A DNA stretch of 64,000 nt from Mucilaginibacter rubeus (lineage in GTDB: Bacteria; Bacteroidota; Bacteroidia; Sphingobacteriales; Sphingobacteriaceae), in assembly GCF_003286415.2 (NCBI RefSeq), contig NZ_CP043450.1:2356001-2420000 (forward strand). Direction: 5' to 3'. The notes under the pieces are model-generated. The model saw nothing but the letters and a program-made list of their open reading frames with translations. It was not told the origin of the DNA and searched no databases. This document shows, piece after piece, positions 15,969-24,882 of this stretch; the first letter of the stretch is position 1, and every line of letters begins with the position of its first letter. The position numbers and the translations under genes were made by a program.

Positions 15969-16352
15969 TTATACAACGTTTTGCTTTTGTGTAAAATAGG
16001 CCACTTTTTTCAGCAGATCGTTCATGTCGAACGGTTTCGCTAAAAAGTCATCGGCACCGGCTATTATGGCCGATTGGCGTATGTCATGACTTGCCGATAT
16101 CATGATAACAGGAATATCTTTAGTTAATTCGGCGGCTTTGAATTTCTTGCAGATATCTCTACCATCCTCACCGCTCATCCAGATATCCAGGAGCAACAGA
16201 TCGGGAAGATCATCCTGTTTGATTTTCAGTACTGCAGATCCATCAACAGTTGAACTTACATCGTAACCTTCAAACTCAAGCAGCATTGCCACGGCATCAA
16301 CAATGCCGGGATCGTCATCTGCAATCATGATTTTTTTATTCTTAGCATTCAT
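15969..16352 (-). CDS. single-domain response regulator
   Basis: Stand-alone receiver domain of 127 residues. The acidic pocket is Asp12-Asp14 (IADDDPG), the phospho-acceptor is Asp56 in LLLDIWM, the switch Ser lies in VIMISAS, and the conserved Lys is in FLAKPFD. There is no output domain, so it must act by protein contact. It lies 80 bases downstream of the six-PAS kinase on the same strand and is its likely partner. Confidence 0.93.
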   Translation of the reverse strand: MNAKNKKIMIADDDPGIVDAVAMLLEFEGYDVSSTVDGSAVLKIKQDDLPDLLLLDIWMSGEDGRDICKKFKAAELTKDIPVIMISASHDIRQSAIIAGADDFLAKPFDMNDLLKKVAYFTQKQNVV

Positions 16353-16432
16353 CTTAGGCGTAAGGGCTTGGTTAAACCCTCTGAAATTATAAGTGATAAA
16401 CCTAACCTAAATGTAAACGGTCCAGCAAAAAA

Positions 16433-19400
16433 TTAACTGTTGGTTTCATCTACAGGTAATGCAAAGCAAAAAGTAGACCCTTTGCCTTCAACGCTGTTTA
16501 CCCACATTCTGCCGCCTTCGCGCTTAATTATTTCTGAAGAGATGTACAATCCTAACCCCAAACCGGGGAAAGTATGCTGCTTATTCCCGCTCACGCGGTA
16601 GAACTGTTCAAACACAAGGTCTTTCTTATCTTCGGGGATGCCGATACCAAAATCCTGTACGCAAACAATAGCCTCATTGTTTTCACGGCGGGTGCTAACG
16701 ATGATCTTATCGGTATGCGGCGAATACTTAATGGCGTTTGTGATAAGGTTGGTAATAACCTGGCTTATGCGGTCTTTATCGGAGTAGATACTACCTGTTT
16801 GAGAGAAGTTTTGTATGAGCTGGTGTTTTTGAGTCGTATGCTGCAGGTCCTGAACGGTTTCCAGCACCGTTTCATTAAAATCAAACCATGATTTATTGAA
16901 CTGCAACCTGCCCGAGTTTATTTTGGTAACATCAAGTAAATCACCAATGAGGTTGGTGAGGCGGTTTACCTGTGCATCCATCCGGAGCACCATTTCGGCC
17001 TTTTTATGCTCGCCCTCCCGGGTAAGCATGGCGCCAAGCACCTGTGCATAAGCTTTTATACTGGTAACCGGTGTTTTTAACTCATGACTGGCAATGCCCA
17101 AGAAATCATCTTTCTGACGCTGTAATTGTTTCTGCTCATCAATATCGGTATTGGTGCCAAACCATTTAATGATCTTATCGTCAATGGTAAAAGGCAATGC
17201 CCTAACCAGGTGCCATTTATAATTTTCATCTTTATCTTTCAGCCTAAACTCGTACTGGAAAATAGCGCCGGTATTTACAGCGTTATTCCATGCCTCAATA
17301 CATCCGGCCCTGTCATCAGGATGAATACCGTCAAGCCAATCGGGGCCGGCTATCTTGTTTGTGGCGATGCCAAAGTAATCAACTGCCCGTTTGTTTAGAT
17401 AGTCGAGCTCCCCATCGGTACGGGCTGTCCAAAGTTGTACCGGCATAAAATCGGTAACAAACTCAAACTGACTGATCTGGTCACTTAGCTCTCTGTTACG
17501 TAATTTTATTTCACGTTCGGCAACCGTCTTATCGGTAACATCGGTACAGGCCCCTATGTAACCTGTAAACTCTCCCTGTTCATTATATTGCGGATTGCCG
17601 GTTGCAATGCACCATCTTGTTTCACCATCTTTATTGATTATTCTAAAATCAACTTCGTAAAACCTGCGAGCGCTTAAATCAGATAAAAACTTTTCGGCAG
17701 CACGCGGCCTGTCCTCTTCCACAATAGCATTGGCCCACCCACTTCCCATGTGCTTTTCATATTCAATGCCGGTCCAGTCAACCCAGGTTTGATTTACGTA
17801 AGTGATATTTCCCTCGGCATCGGCCATCCACAGCACCGTTGGCGAGGCGTTAGTGATGTTTTTAAGCAATTGCTCACTATCAGTCAGCGCCTTTTTATCA
17901 GCAATTTCTCTTCTCAGGTCCCGGGCTATTGAAGCCCGGCCCTGTGGTGCACCGGTTACAGAATCATAAACCAGCATAGTAGTTCCGTATACCGGTATGG
18001 CCTCTCCGGTTTGAAAATGACGGTAATGTATTTCCCCGCTCCATTTGCCATGCTTCATTAAGGTGGTATTCACCGTATCTTTTAGCTTGGCTATCTCTTC
18101 GGGCATTATAAATTCGCTATTATGCCTTCGATGTTCTTTAATTCCTGCAATCCCCAGCATCTTCCTACCGGCAGTATTTACATAAGTAACATTGCCATCC
18201 AGATCCGACAGGCTTACAAAATCCGAACTGTGGTTAATGAGCGATAGTAATTTATATTGCTCATTCCTCGCGGCCTTTTCCGGGCGCAGGTCACGGGCTA
18301 CAGAAGCCATACCAATAGGCAGGTTATTTAAAGGATCATCTATTCTAAAACAACTCACGTAAACCGGTATGCTTTCTCCAGTTTTAAAATGCCGGTAATG
18401 CATTTCGCCTTCCCATTTACCATATTGTTGTACTGTTGGAATTATATCATTGTTTACTTTGTTTGCCTCGTCGTGTATAAAAAAATCAACGCCTGGTTTT
18501 AAGACAGATTTTGTGTTTTCAACACCGAGTATTGCGTAGCCGGTTTTATTGATATAAGTAACAAAACCGTCCATATTTCCTACAGCCACTATATCAGCGG
18601 TATTGTCAATCAGCGCGAGTAATTTTTGTTGTTCCTGTTTATCTGATATCTCGCGGGTGATGTCCTGTACCGTACCCGCAAAACGGATAGGCTCATGGTT
18701 ATCATTAAAATAAGCCTTACCTTTTAAATGTATCCAGTATTTTAAATTACCAAAATCATTAATGGTTCGCACAATAAGGTCATAATTACCACCACTCGCA
18801 GGATCATATGCCTGCAATACCGCGGTGCGCAGTCGTTGGGCATCTTCCGGGTGTACAAATTTTAATAAGTCGGCGTATTTTATATCATCGGTTTTCCGAA
18901 AGCCGCACAGTTCCTTACAGCGATCATCCCATATTACGGTTTGTAGTTTGGGGTTTAAATCCCAGGTGCCCAGTTCTGCCGCCTGAAGTGCATATTGAAC
19001 ACGCTGCTCACTTTCGGCCAATTTTTGCCGGGTAGTTACCAGCTCGGTTACATCCGCGGCAGTATTTAGCACGCCCCAAACTTCGCCCTTATCATCACGT
19101 AAAGGTTTAAAAGTAAAATTGAAGTAAAACTCTTCAAGTTTATTGTTAACCAAAAGGTCTACCTTTTCTTCTTTTCCTTCGTAAGTGATGCCGCTTTTAT
19201 AAACGTTTAATAATATCGCGTGAAAACCCTGTTCTTCAAGCTCTGGCAACAGGTTGAAGTAGGTGCGCCCTACAACATTGTCACCCTTGCCCCAAATATC
19301 AATAATAGCTTTGTTGGCTATCCTGATCTCCATGCCTTCGCCCATGTACAAAGCTACCGGCGTAGGTGACTCCCTGATCAGGATACGGAATATATCTTCG

Positions 19401-19435
19401 TTTAATTGTTGATGCAGATCGGCCTGGTTATTCAT
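16433..19435 (-). CDS. soluble six-PAS sensor histidine kinase
   Basis: 1000 residues without a signal or membrane segment, so cytosolic. I count six PAS domains, beginning near RESPTPVALY, ALQAAELGTWDL, LLALIDNTADI, LLSLINHSSDF, LLKNITNASPTVLW and FVTDFMPVQLW. They are followed by HisKA (GIASHELKTPVTS) and HATPase (NLITNAIKYSP, DFGIGIP, LGLGLYIS). PAS3 and PAS4 are near-duplicates, both ending HYRHFxTGExIPVY and ARDLR. The response regulator is downstream; the KaiC operon diverges from its start across a 385-base gap. PAS5 and PAS6 are of the PAS_3 type. The ligands are unknown. Confidence 0.92.
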   Translation of the reverse strand: MNNQADLHQQLNEDIFRILIRESPTPVALYMGEGMEIRIANKAIIDIWGKGDNVVGRTYFNLLPELEEQGFHAILLNVYKSGITYEGKEEKVDLLVNNKLEEFYFNFTFKPLRDDKGEVWGVLNTAADVTELVTTRQKLAESEQRVQYALQAAELGTWDLNPKLQTVIWDDRCKELCGFRKTDDIKYADLLKFVHPEDAQRLRTAVLQAYDPASGGNYDLIVRTINDFGNLKYWIHLKGKAYFNDNHEPIRFAGTVQDITREISDKQEQQKLLALIDNTADIVAVGNMDGFVTYINKTGYAILGVENTKSVLKPGVDFFIHDEANKVNNDIIPTVQQYGKWEGEMHYRHFKTGESIPVYVSCFRIDDPLNNLPIGMASVARDLRPEKAARNEQYKLLSLINHSSDFVSLSDLDGNVTYVNTAGRKMLGIAGIKEHRRHNSEFIMPEEIAKLKDTVNTTLMKHGKWSGEIHYRHFQTGEAIPVYGTTMLVYDSVTGAPQGRASIARDLRREIADKKALTDSEQLLKNITNASPTVLWMADAEGNITYVNQTWVDWTGIEYEKHMGSGWANAIVEEDRPRAAEKFLSDLSARRFYEVDFRIINKDGETRWCIATGNPQYNEQGEFTGYIGACTDVTDKTVAEREIKLRNRELSDQISQFEFVTDFMPVQLWTARTDGELDYLNKRAVDYFGIATNKIAGPDWLDGIHPDDRAGCIEAWNNAVNTGAIFQYEFRLKDKDENYKWHLVRALPFTIDDKIIKWFGTNTDIDEQKQLQRQKDDFLGIASHELKTPVTSIKAYAQVLGAMLTREGEHKKAEMVLRMDAQVNRLTNLIGDLLDVTKINSGRLQFNKSWFDFNETVLETVQDLQHTTQKHQLIQNFSQTGSIYSDKDRISQVITNLITNAIKYSPHTDKIIVSTRRENNEAIVCVQDFGIGIPEDKKDLVFEQFYRVSGNKQHTFPGLGLGLYISSEIIKREGGRMWVNSVEGKGSTFCFALPVDETNS

Positions 19436-19820
19436 TGCACAGATAAAACATATAAATATAATCCATAATGATTGAAAATACTAAAGCTCAGACCCTGTAT
19501 TGAGAGCGGGTTACAATGAACGATATCCAGACCGCCGTGATATGAATTTTAGTTATTGAAACAGAAAACCTGCGTAAATGTTTAGTTGTGTTTTTTTAGA
19601 GCTGTAGGTTGTGGATGTTTTAATTGGGATGCGCTTAATAAAGATTTATTTATCCGTATTATTAGCATTACCAATTCAATACTGTTTCATAATTTTTACC
19701 GGCAGAAAGTCAAAAAGGCAAAACAATTTTACCGCTATTACTATTAACTTACCTATGAAAACAAAATCCTGTATGCATGATGGTTATAGCAGACAGGTAG
19801 CTTAAAAACAAATAGCATTT
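19436..19820. promoter_or_regulatory. divergent intergenic region, kinase / kaiC
   Basis: 385 bases between the six-PAS kinase and kaiC starts, expected to hold both promoters. TATATTTA on the minus strand shortly before the kinase start and TAATTTTT about 130 bases before kaiC each match the -7 consensus in 7 of 8 positions. No operator palindrome stood out, and no credible gene is present. Confidence 0.4.
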
Positions 19821-21569
19821 ATGACCAAATTGCATAAAAAACAACAGTTAACAACATTTGATCAATTGCCTAAAACCCCTACGGGCATTACCGGTTTAGA
19901 TGAGATAACAGGCGGGGGCTTACCAAAAGGCAGACCTACATTAATATGCGGGGAAGCTGGCTGTGGTAAAACACTTATGTCCCTTGAATTTGTAATAAGG
20001 GGAGCTACCGAATTTAATGAGCCAGGCGTATTTATGGCCTTTGAAGAAAAAGCCGATGAACTCGCCGCTAATGTTGCATCGCTCGGCTTTGATTTATTCA
20101 AACTTCAGGAAAATAAAAAACTGAGACTGGACCATGTGCATATAGACCGGAGCGAGATAGAAGAAACAGGAGAGTATGATCTGGAGGGTTTATTTATCCG
20201 TTTAGGCTATGCTATTGATAGCATAGGTGCAAAGCGAGTGGTTTTAGATACACTGGAGAATCTTTTTTCCGGATTATCGAACCAGGTTATACTGCGTGCC
20301 GAATTGAGAAGGCTCTTTAATTTCTTAAAAGATAAAGGTGTAACTGCAGTCATAACCGGTGAAAAGGGAGAAGGAGCTTCGTTAACGCGACAGGGACTTG
20401 AGGAGTATGTTTCCGATTGTGTGATACTGCTTGACCATAGGGTGATCAACCAGATTTCAACCCGGCGCTTGCGTGTGGTCAAATACCGCGGCTCACAACA
20501 TGGCACCAATGAGTATCCTTTTTTAATAGATGAGGAAGGAATTTCAGTATTGCCCGTCACATCTTTAAAACTTGAAAAGGAAGTATCGTCAAAACGGATC
20601 TCATCAGGTATTCCTTCGCTTGACAGCATGTTTGGTGGCAAAGGTTTTTTCCAGGGTAGTAGTATCCTGGTTTCGGGGACAGCCGGTACAGGTAAAACAA
20701 GTATTGCTGCCAGTTTTGCCAATGAAGTATGCAGTAATAAAAAGAAATGTCTCTATTTCGCATTCGAAGAGTCACCCAAACAGATTCTTCGTAATATGCA
20801 ATCCATCAATATAGACTTGCAAAAACATGTTGATAGTGGCTTACTTGAATTTCACGCGTCGCGCCCTACACTTTATGGGCTCGAAATGCATCTTGTAGCA
20901 ATTTATAAGATCATCAAACGGTTTAAGCCTTCAACGGTAATACTTGATCCTATCACAAACCTTATTACGGTAGGTTCTGTAAGTGAGGTAAAATCAATGC
21001 TCATCAGGCTGATAGATTTTTTACAGGATGAACAGATCACAGTTATGTTTACTGCCCTTAGTTTAAATACTGTGGTTAATGAGCAAACTGATGAAGGTGT
21101 TTCGTCATTAGTTGATGCCTGGTTGCTTGTGCGTGACATTGAATCAAACGGAGAACGTAACAGGGGCCTTTACATTATGAAATCGCGGGGTATGAGCCAC
21201 TCAAACCAGGTGCGGGAATTTACAATAACTGATAATGGCTTAAATTTGGTTGATGTTTATCTTGGTCCGGAAGGTGTACTTACCGGCTCGGCTCGTGAAG
21301 CACAAAAACTAAAAGAGAAAACAGGAGTGGCCCTCAGGGACTTTGCCGTATCCCGGAAAGATAAAGAGATCTTGCGCAAACGTATGATGCTTGAATCAAA
21401 AATTGCAAGCCTGCAGGCTGAGTTTGAATCGGCAGAGGAAGAGCTCAATAAGATGTACCTTGAAGATGAGTTAAAACAGGAGATCATCGAAAAAAATCGC
21501 CAGGAGATAACTAATATCCGTCGCGGAAATGTAGATGCGCCCAAAAGTAAAGCAAAAACTAAAAAGTAA
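19821..21569 (+). CDS. kaiC: KaiC-like double-domain circadian-clock ATPase/kinase
   Basis: 582 residues with the tandem RecA-like CI and CII domains of KaiC. CI has Walker A GEAGCGKT at 44-51 and the Glu pair 75-76. CII has Walker A GTAGTGKT at 286-293 and the Glu pair 316-317. The cyanobacterial phosphosites Thr426, Ser431 and Thr432 correspond by eye to Thr423, Ser428 and Ser429 ([11 protein letters not shown]), so all hydroxyl positions are kept but Thr432 is Ser. The tail after about 490 is not the KaiA-binding type; it carries GVLTGSAR and a coiled coil of about 60 residues. It overlaps kaiB1 by one base (TAATG). Whether it oscillates is unknown. Confidence 0.93.
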   Translation: MTKLHKKQQLTTFDQLPKTPTGITGLDEITGGGLPKGRPTLICGEAGCGKTLMSLEFVIRGATEFNEPGVFMAFEEKADELAANVASLGFDLFKLQENKKLRLDHVHIDRSEIEETGEYDLEGLFIRLGYAIDSIGAKRVVLDTLENLFSGLSNQVILRAELRRLFNFLKDKGVTAVITGEKGEGASLTRQGLEEYVSDCVILLDHRVINQISTRRLRVVKYRGSQHGTNEYPFLIDEEGISVLPVTSLKLEKEVSSKRISSGIPSLDSMFGGKGFFQGSSILVSGTAGTGKTSIAASFANEVCSNKKKCLYFAFEESPKQILRNMQSINIDLQKHVDSGLLEFHASRPTLYGLEMHLVAIYKIIKRFKPSTVILDPITNLITVGSVSEVKSMLIRLIDFLQDEQITVMFTALSLNTVVNEQTDEGVSSLVDAWLLVRDIESNGERNRGLYIMKSRGMSHSNQVREFTITDNGLNLVDVYLGPEGVLTGSAREAQKLKEKTGVALRDFAVSRKDKEILRKRMMLESKIASLQAEFESAEEELNKMYLEDELKQEIIEKNRQEITNIRRGNVDAPKSKAKTKK

Positions 21570-21868
21570 TGGAACTGGGAGAAGTAGTAAAATACGAGTT
21601 GCGATTATATGTAGCAGGTAAAACGGCTAAATCTGTTACGGCCCTCACAAATCTTAAAAAATATTGTGAAGAACATTTAAAAGGTCAATACGTTATTGAA
21701 GTGATTGACTTGCTGCAACAACCACAACTGGCGGAGGGTGATCAGATTTTTGCTGTACCTACGCTGGTAAGAAAAGTACCTGAACCAATTCGCAAAATAA
21801 TAGGCGATTTAAGTAACGAGGAAAAAGTTTTAGTGGGATTAAACATTAGGCCTGTAAAAAATATATAA
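21569..21868 (+). CDS. kaiB: KaiB-like protein 1
   Basis: 99 residues of the thioredoxin-like KaiB fold. It follows cyanobacterial KaiB closely: [36 protein letters not shown], the PTL loop with Pro64, and [15 protein letters not shown] with Gly79 and Asp80, the region tied to KaiB fold switching. KaiB binds the CI ring of KaiC. Its ATG overlaps the kaiC stop (TAATG), and its own stop overlaps the next gene the same way, so translation is probably coupled. Confidence 0.93.
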   Translation: MELGEVVKYELRLYVAGKTAKSVTALTNLKKYCEEHLKGQYVIEVIDLLQQPQLAEGDQIFAVPTLVRKVPEPIRKIIGDLSNEEKVLVGLNIRPVKNI

Positions 21869-22203
21869 TGACGGAGCACAACCAATTGCCTTTAAATGCC
21901 GATGATAATTTAAGTGAGGGGGATAGCCAGCTTTTTCGATTGCGTTTATTTGTGATTGGGGCATCGCCTAATTCTATCCGGGCTATTACCAACCTTAAAA
22001 ACATTTGTGAAGAACATATTAAAGCTAATTACGAGCTGGAAATAATTGATGTATACCAGCAACCACTTATAGCCGAAGCAGAACAGATTGTGGCACTGCC
22101 GCTGCTGATCAAAAAATCTCCCGGTACCGAACGAAAACTGATAGGGGATATGTCAAACACCGCCAAGGTTTTGAAGGGGCTTGGTATATATTCGGAGAGT
22201 TAA
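21868..22203 (+). CDS. KaiB-like protein 2 (divergent)
   Basis: 111 residues, a second KaiB-fold protein with an acidic N-terminal extension of about 20 residues. The core matches KaiB: LRLFVIGASPNSIRAITNLK, IIDVYQQPLIAEAEQI, ALPLL with Pro78, and LIGDMSNTAKVLKGL with Gly93 and Asp94. It differs from KaiB1 in many surface positions, so it may bind a different partner or state. It is translationally coupled upstream to KaiB1, and the kinase starts two bases after its stop. Confidence 0.9.
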   Translation: MTEHNQLPLNADDNLSEGDSQLFRLRLFVIGASPNSIRAITNLKNICEEHIKANYELEIIDVYQQPLIAEAEQIVALPLLIKKSPGTERKLIGDMSNTAKVLKGLGIYSES

Positions 22204-22205
22204 TC

Positions 22206-23873
22206 ATGGAGTCAGTTAAATCTACATATGAGCAATTACAGACAGAAAATGATGAACTTCGCTTTCTGTTAGAAGAAGCAAATGACACCATCGAGGCTAT
22301 TCGCAGCGGCCAGGTTGACGCGCTTGTGGTTAAAGGCGATGAAGGTCATCAACTTTATACGCTAAAAACGGCTGATCAAACCTATCGTGTGTTTATTGAA
22401 AAAATGAACGAAGGGGCCGTTACGCTGAACCGGGAAGGTATTATACTTTACAGTAATTCGCGTTTTGCGAGTATGGTTAATGAGCCACTTGAGAAAGTGA
22501 TCGGTATACATTTTGATGTTTTTATCGCGGAGGTTTCGGCCGGAAAATATAAGGAAGTAATAAAGGATGGTTGGAACAATGATTGTAAAGGCGAAATATT
22601 GTTATCAAGTCTTGAAGGTAAGTTAACACCGTGTTTGCTATCATGCACCACACTCGATCTTGACGAGGGAACAGCGTTAAGTTTGATCCTAACCGATCTG
22701 ACAAGTCAAAAAGAAACTGAGTGGGAACTGAAAATTAAGAATGATCAACTGGAAGAAGCCCAGAATATTGCCGAAAGGCTGAATAATGAGCTTGAGGATA
22801 CAGTTAGAGAGCGCACCAGTGATTTATTGATAAGCAGGGAACATTTTAAATTGCTTGCCAACAACATTCCTCAAATGACCTGGACAAATCTGCCCGGCGG
22901 GGAGGTTAATTTTTATAATCAGCGCTGGTTTGATTATACAGGGCTGAGGTATGGGGAAACCGCGGGTTGGGGCTGGCAGCAGATTGTGCATCCGGACGAT
23001 CTGCAAAGAACGCTGGACGTTTATCTCGACTCATTAAAAACCGGGAAGGTATTTGAGCTGGAAAACAGGTATCTGCGTTGGGATAACACCTATCGCTGGC
23101 ATCTTAACAGGGCTGTGCCTTTAAGAGATGATACGGGGGAAATTCTTTTTTGGGTGGGTACTGCTACCGATATTGAAGAGCAGAAAAAACAACTTGATCT
23201 GAAGGATGAATTTATCGGTGTTGCCAGTCATGAACTTAAAACACCCTTAACGAGTTTAAAAGGTTATTTACAACTTATTTCGGTTTATAAAAGGGAGGAA
23301 GTACCTCCAATGATAAAACAATACGTTGAAAAGGCGAGCGGGGCGTTAAATAAGCTTCAACGCCTTGTGAATGATTTGCTTGACGTAAGTAAAATACATG
23401 CCGGGCGACTTGAGTACGTCATGGCTGAAGTAAATCTTTCCGAGTTAATAAGTCTAACCCTGGAAAACGCGGTTCACCTTTATCCCGAATTTGAGTTCAT
23501 TAATTTATCCAAAAGTGAGTTTTTTATTGAAGGCAACGCCGGGCGCCTGGAACAGGTATTGGTAAACCTGATCAACAATTCGGTAAAATACTCTACCGAT
23601 AACAAAAAGATCATCATTAAAACAGAGCAAAACAACAAAAAAGTACGCGTATCTGTAACCGATTTTGGCATAGGGATGTCTGCTGAACAAATAGATCATA
23701 TTTTTGAACGCTTTTATCGTGTTGAGGATAAGAAGTTTATGGCGAGCGGTCTCGGCATGGGCCTTTATATTTCGGCCGAGATCATTAATAATCATAAAGG
23801 GAGCATAGGTGTAGTAAGTGAACTTGGAGAAGGCGCTACTTTTTATTTTGAACTGCCTCTGCTCGAAAAGTAA
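22206..23873 (+). CDS. PAS histidine kinase of the kai operon
   Basis: 555 residues, cytosolic. An N-terminal coiled coil (about 1-30) is followed by a PAS domain at about 55-170, a second coiled coil, a PAS_3 domain at about 215-330 (FYNQRWFDYTGL, WGWQQIVHPDD), HisKA with His342 in GVASHELKTPLTS, and HATPase (NLINNSVKYS, DFGIGM, LGMGLYIS). As last gene of the KaiC-KaiB-KaiB operon it takes the place SasA has in cyanobacteria, but it lacks SasA's KaiB-like sensor domain. It could read the clock or modify it. No response regulator is in this operon; the nearest is at 15969-16352. Confidence 0.92.
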   Translation: MESVKSTYEQLQTENDELRFLLEEANDTIEAIRSGQVDALVVKGDEGHQLYTLKTADQTYRVFIEKMNEGAVTLNREGIILYSNSRFASMVNEPLEKVIGIHFDVFIAEVSAGKYKEVIKDGWNNDCKGEILLSSLEGKLTPCLLSCTTLDLDEGTALSLILTDLTSQKETEWELKIKNDQLEEAQNIAERLNNELEDTVRERTSDLLISREHFKLLANNIPQMTWTNLPGGEVNFYNQRWFDYTGLRYGETAGWGWQQIVHPDDLQRTLDVYLDSLKTGKVFELENRYLRWDNTYRWHLNRAVPLRDDTGEILFWVGTATDIEEQKKQLDLKDEFIGVASHELKTPLTSLKGYLQLISVYKREEVPPMIKQYVEKASGALNKLQRLVNDLLDVSKIHAGRLEYVMAEVNLSELISLTLENAVHLYPEFEFINLSKSEFFIEGNAGRLEQVLVNLINNSVKYSTDNKKIIIKTEQNNKKVRVSVTDFGIGMSAEQIDHIFERFYRVEDKKFMASGLGMGLYISAEIINNHKGSIGVVSELGEGATFYFELPLLEK

Positions 23874-23948
23874 GCTTCGGCTTGTGCCCGCTTAAAATTG
23901 CATTTGACATAAATACTTCTGTATATTGCCTGTAAAACCTAATAATTT

Positions 23949-24725
23949 ATGTCTGCCGAAAACGGAAATATATCGATTGTAACGGAACCTGACGGAATTA
24001 CTATCATAAGCTTTTATCATCCTGCACAAAATTCATTGCCTTCGGCACTTTTGAAGCAACTGGCTGATGCCGTGCATAGTGCAGGTAATGATCCGCAAAC
24101 AAAAGTAGTTATATTAAAAAGTAGTGGCGACCGCACTTTTTGCGCAGGTGCAAGCTTTGACGAGTTATTACAGATTAAAGACAGGGAAACCGGTGCTTTA
24201 TTTTTCGAAGGTTTTTCTAACGTGATAAACGCCTGTCGCAAATGCCCTAAAATAATTATTGCAAGGGTGCAAGGCAAGGCTGTAGGGGGCGGTGTTGGCC
24301 TTGCCGCCGCGGCAGATTACTGTTTGGCCAGCGAGGCGGCTTCAATAAAGTTAAGCGAGCTAACTATAGGCATAGGGCCGTTTGTGATAGCACCGGCGGT
24401 AATTCGTAAAATAGGGTTATCCGCATTTTCGCAACTTACTATTAAAGCCACTGATTTTCAAACGGCGCAATGGGCCAAACAAAATGGTTTATACCATGAG
24501 GTTCATGAAGATTTTCCGGCTCTTGACGCAGCCGTATCCGAACTTGCTCAAAAACTTGCTTCTTATAACCCAGAAGCCCTGAGTTCTTTAAAACAGCTAC
24601 TTTGGGATGGTACCGCCGATTGGGATGTTTTACTCAAACAACGTGCTGCAGTTAGCGGTGAGTTGGTGCTATCTGATTTTACGCAGCAGGCTTTAAACGC
24701 TTTTTTTAAAGACCGAGCTAAGTAA
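23949..24725 (+). CDS. enoyl-CoA hydratase/isomerase family protein
   Basis: Crotonase-fold protein of 258 residues. The oxyanion-hole segments are GDRTFCAGASFDEL and QGKAVGGGVGLAAAADYCLA. The second catalytic Glu of hydratases is retained (KLSELTIGIGP), but the first, usually in a GGCELAM-like segment, is replaced. It may therefore be an isomerase or a specialised hydratase rather than a standard beta-oxidation hydratase. It stands alone, 75 bases after the kai kinase. Confidence 0.85.
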   Translation: MSAENGNISIVTEPDGITIISFYHPAQNSLPSALLKQLADAVHSAGNDPQTKVVILKSSGDRTFCAGASFDELLQIKDRETGALFFEGFSNVINACRKCPKIIIARVQGKAVGGGVGLAAAADYCLASEAASIKLSELTIGIGPFVIAPAVIRKIGLSAFSQLTIKATDFQTAQWAKQNGLYHEVHEDFPALDAAVSELAQKLASYNPEALSSLKQLLWDGTADWDVLLKQRAAVSGELVLSDFTQQALNAFFKDRAK

Positions 24726-24882
24726 CAATAATAGTGTTCCTATTGCGTAATATTTGCCGTTATTTTCATATAATTTCACTGATACTTCTCATTTTTAATA
24801 GATTAGTTGTAATTTACAATTATACACCTATAACCAATTAGATAGTCGTTTTACCCTGGGATTAGCTTACTATTGAATTTGA

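Noticed and set aside
19611..19805. Small gene before kaiC
   Set aside because: A 64-codon frame with an arbitrary start, no conserved features and a position in the promoter region.
20207..20722. 171-codon frame antisense to kaiC
   Set aside because: Complement of a strongly conserved gene, no family features.
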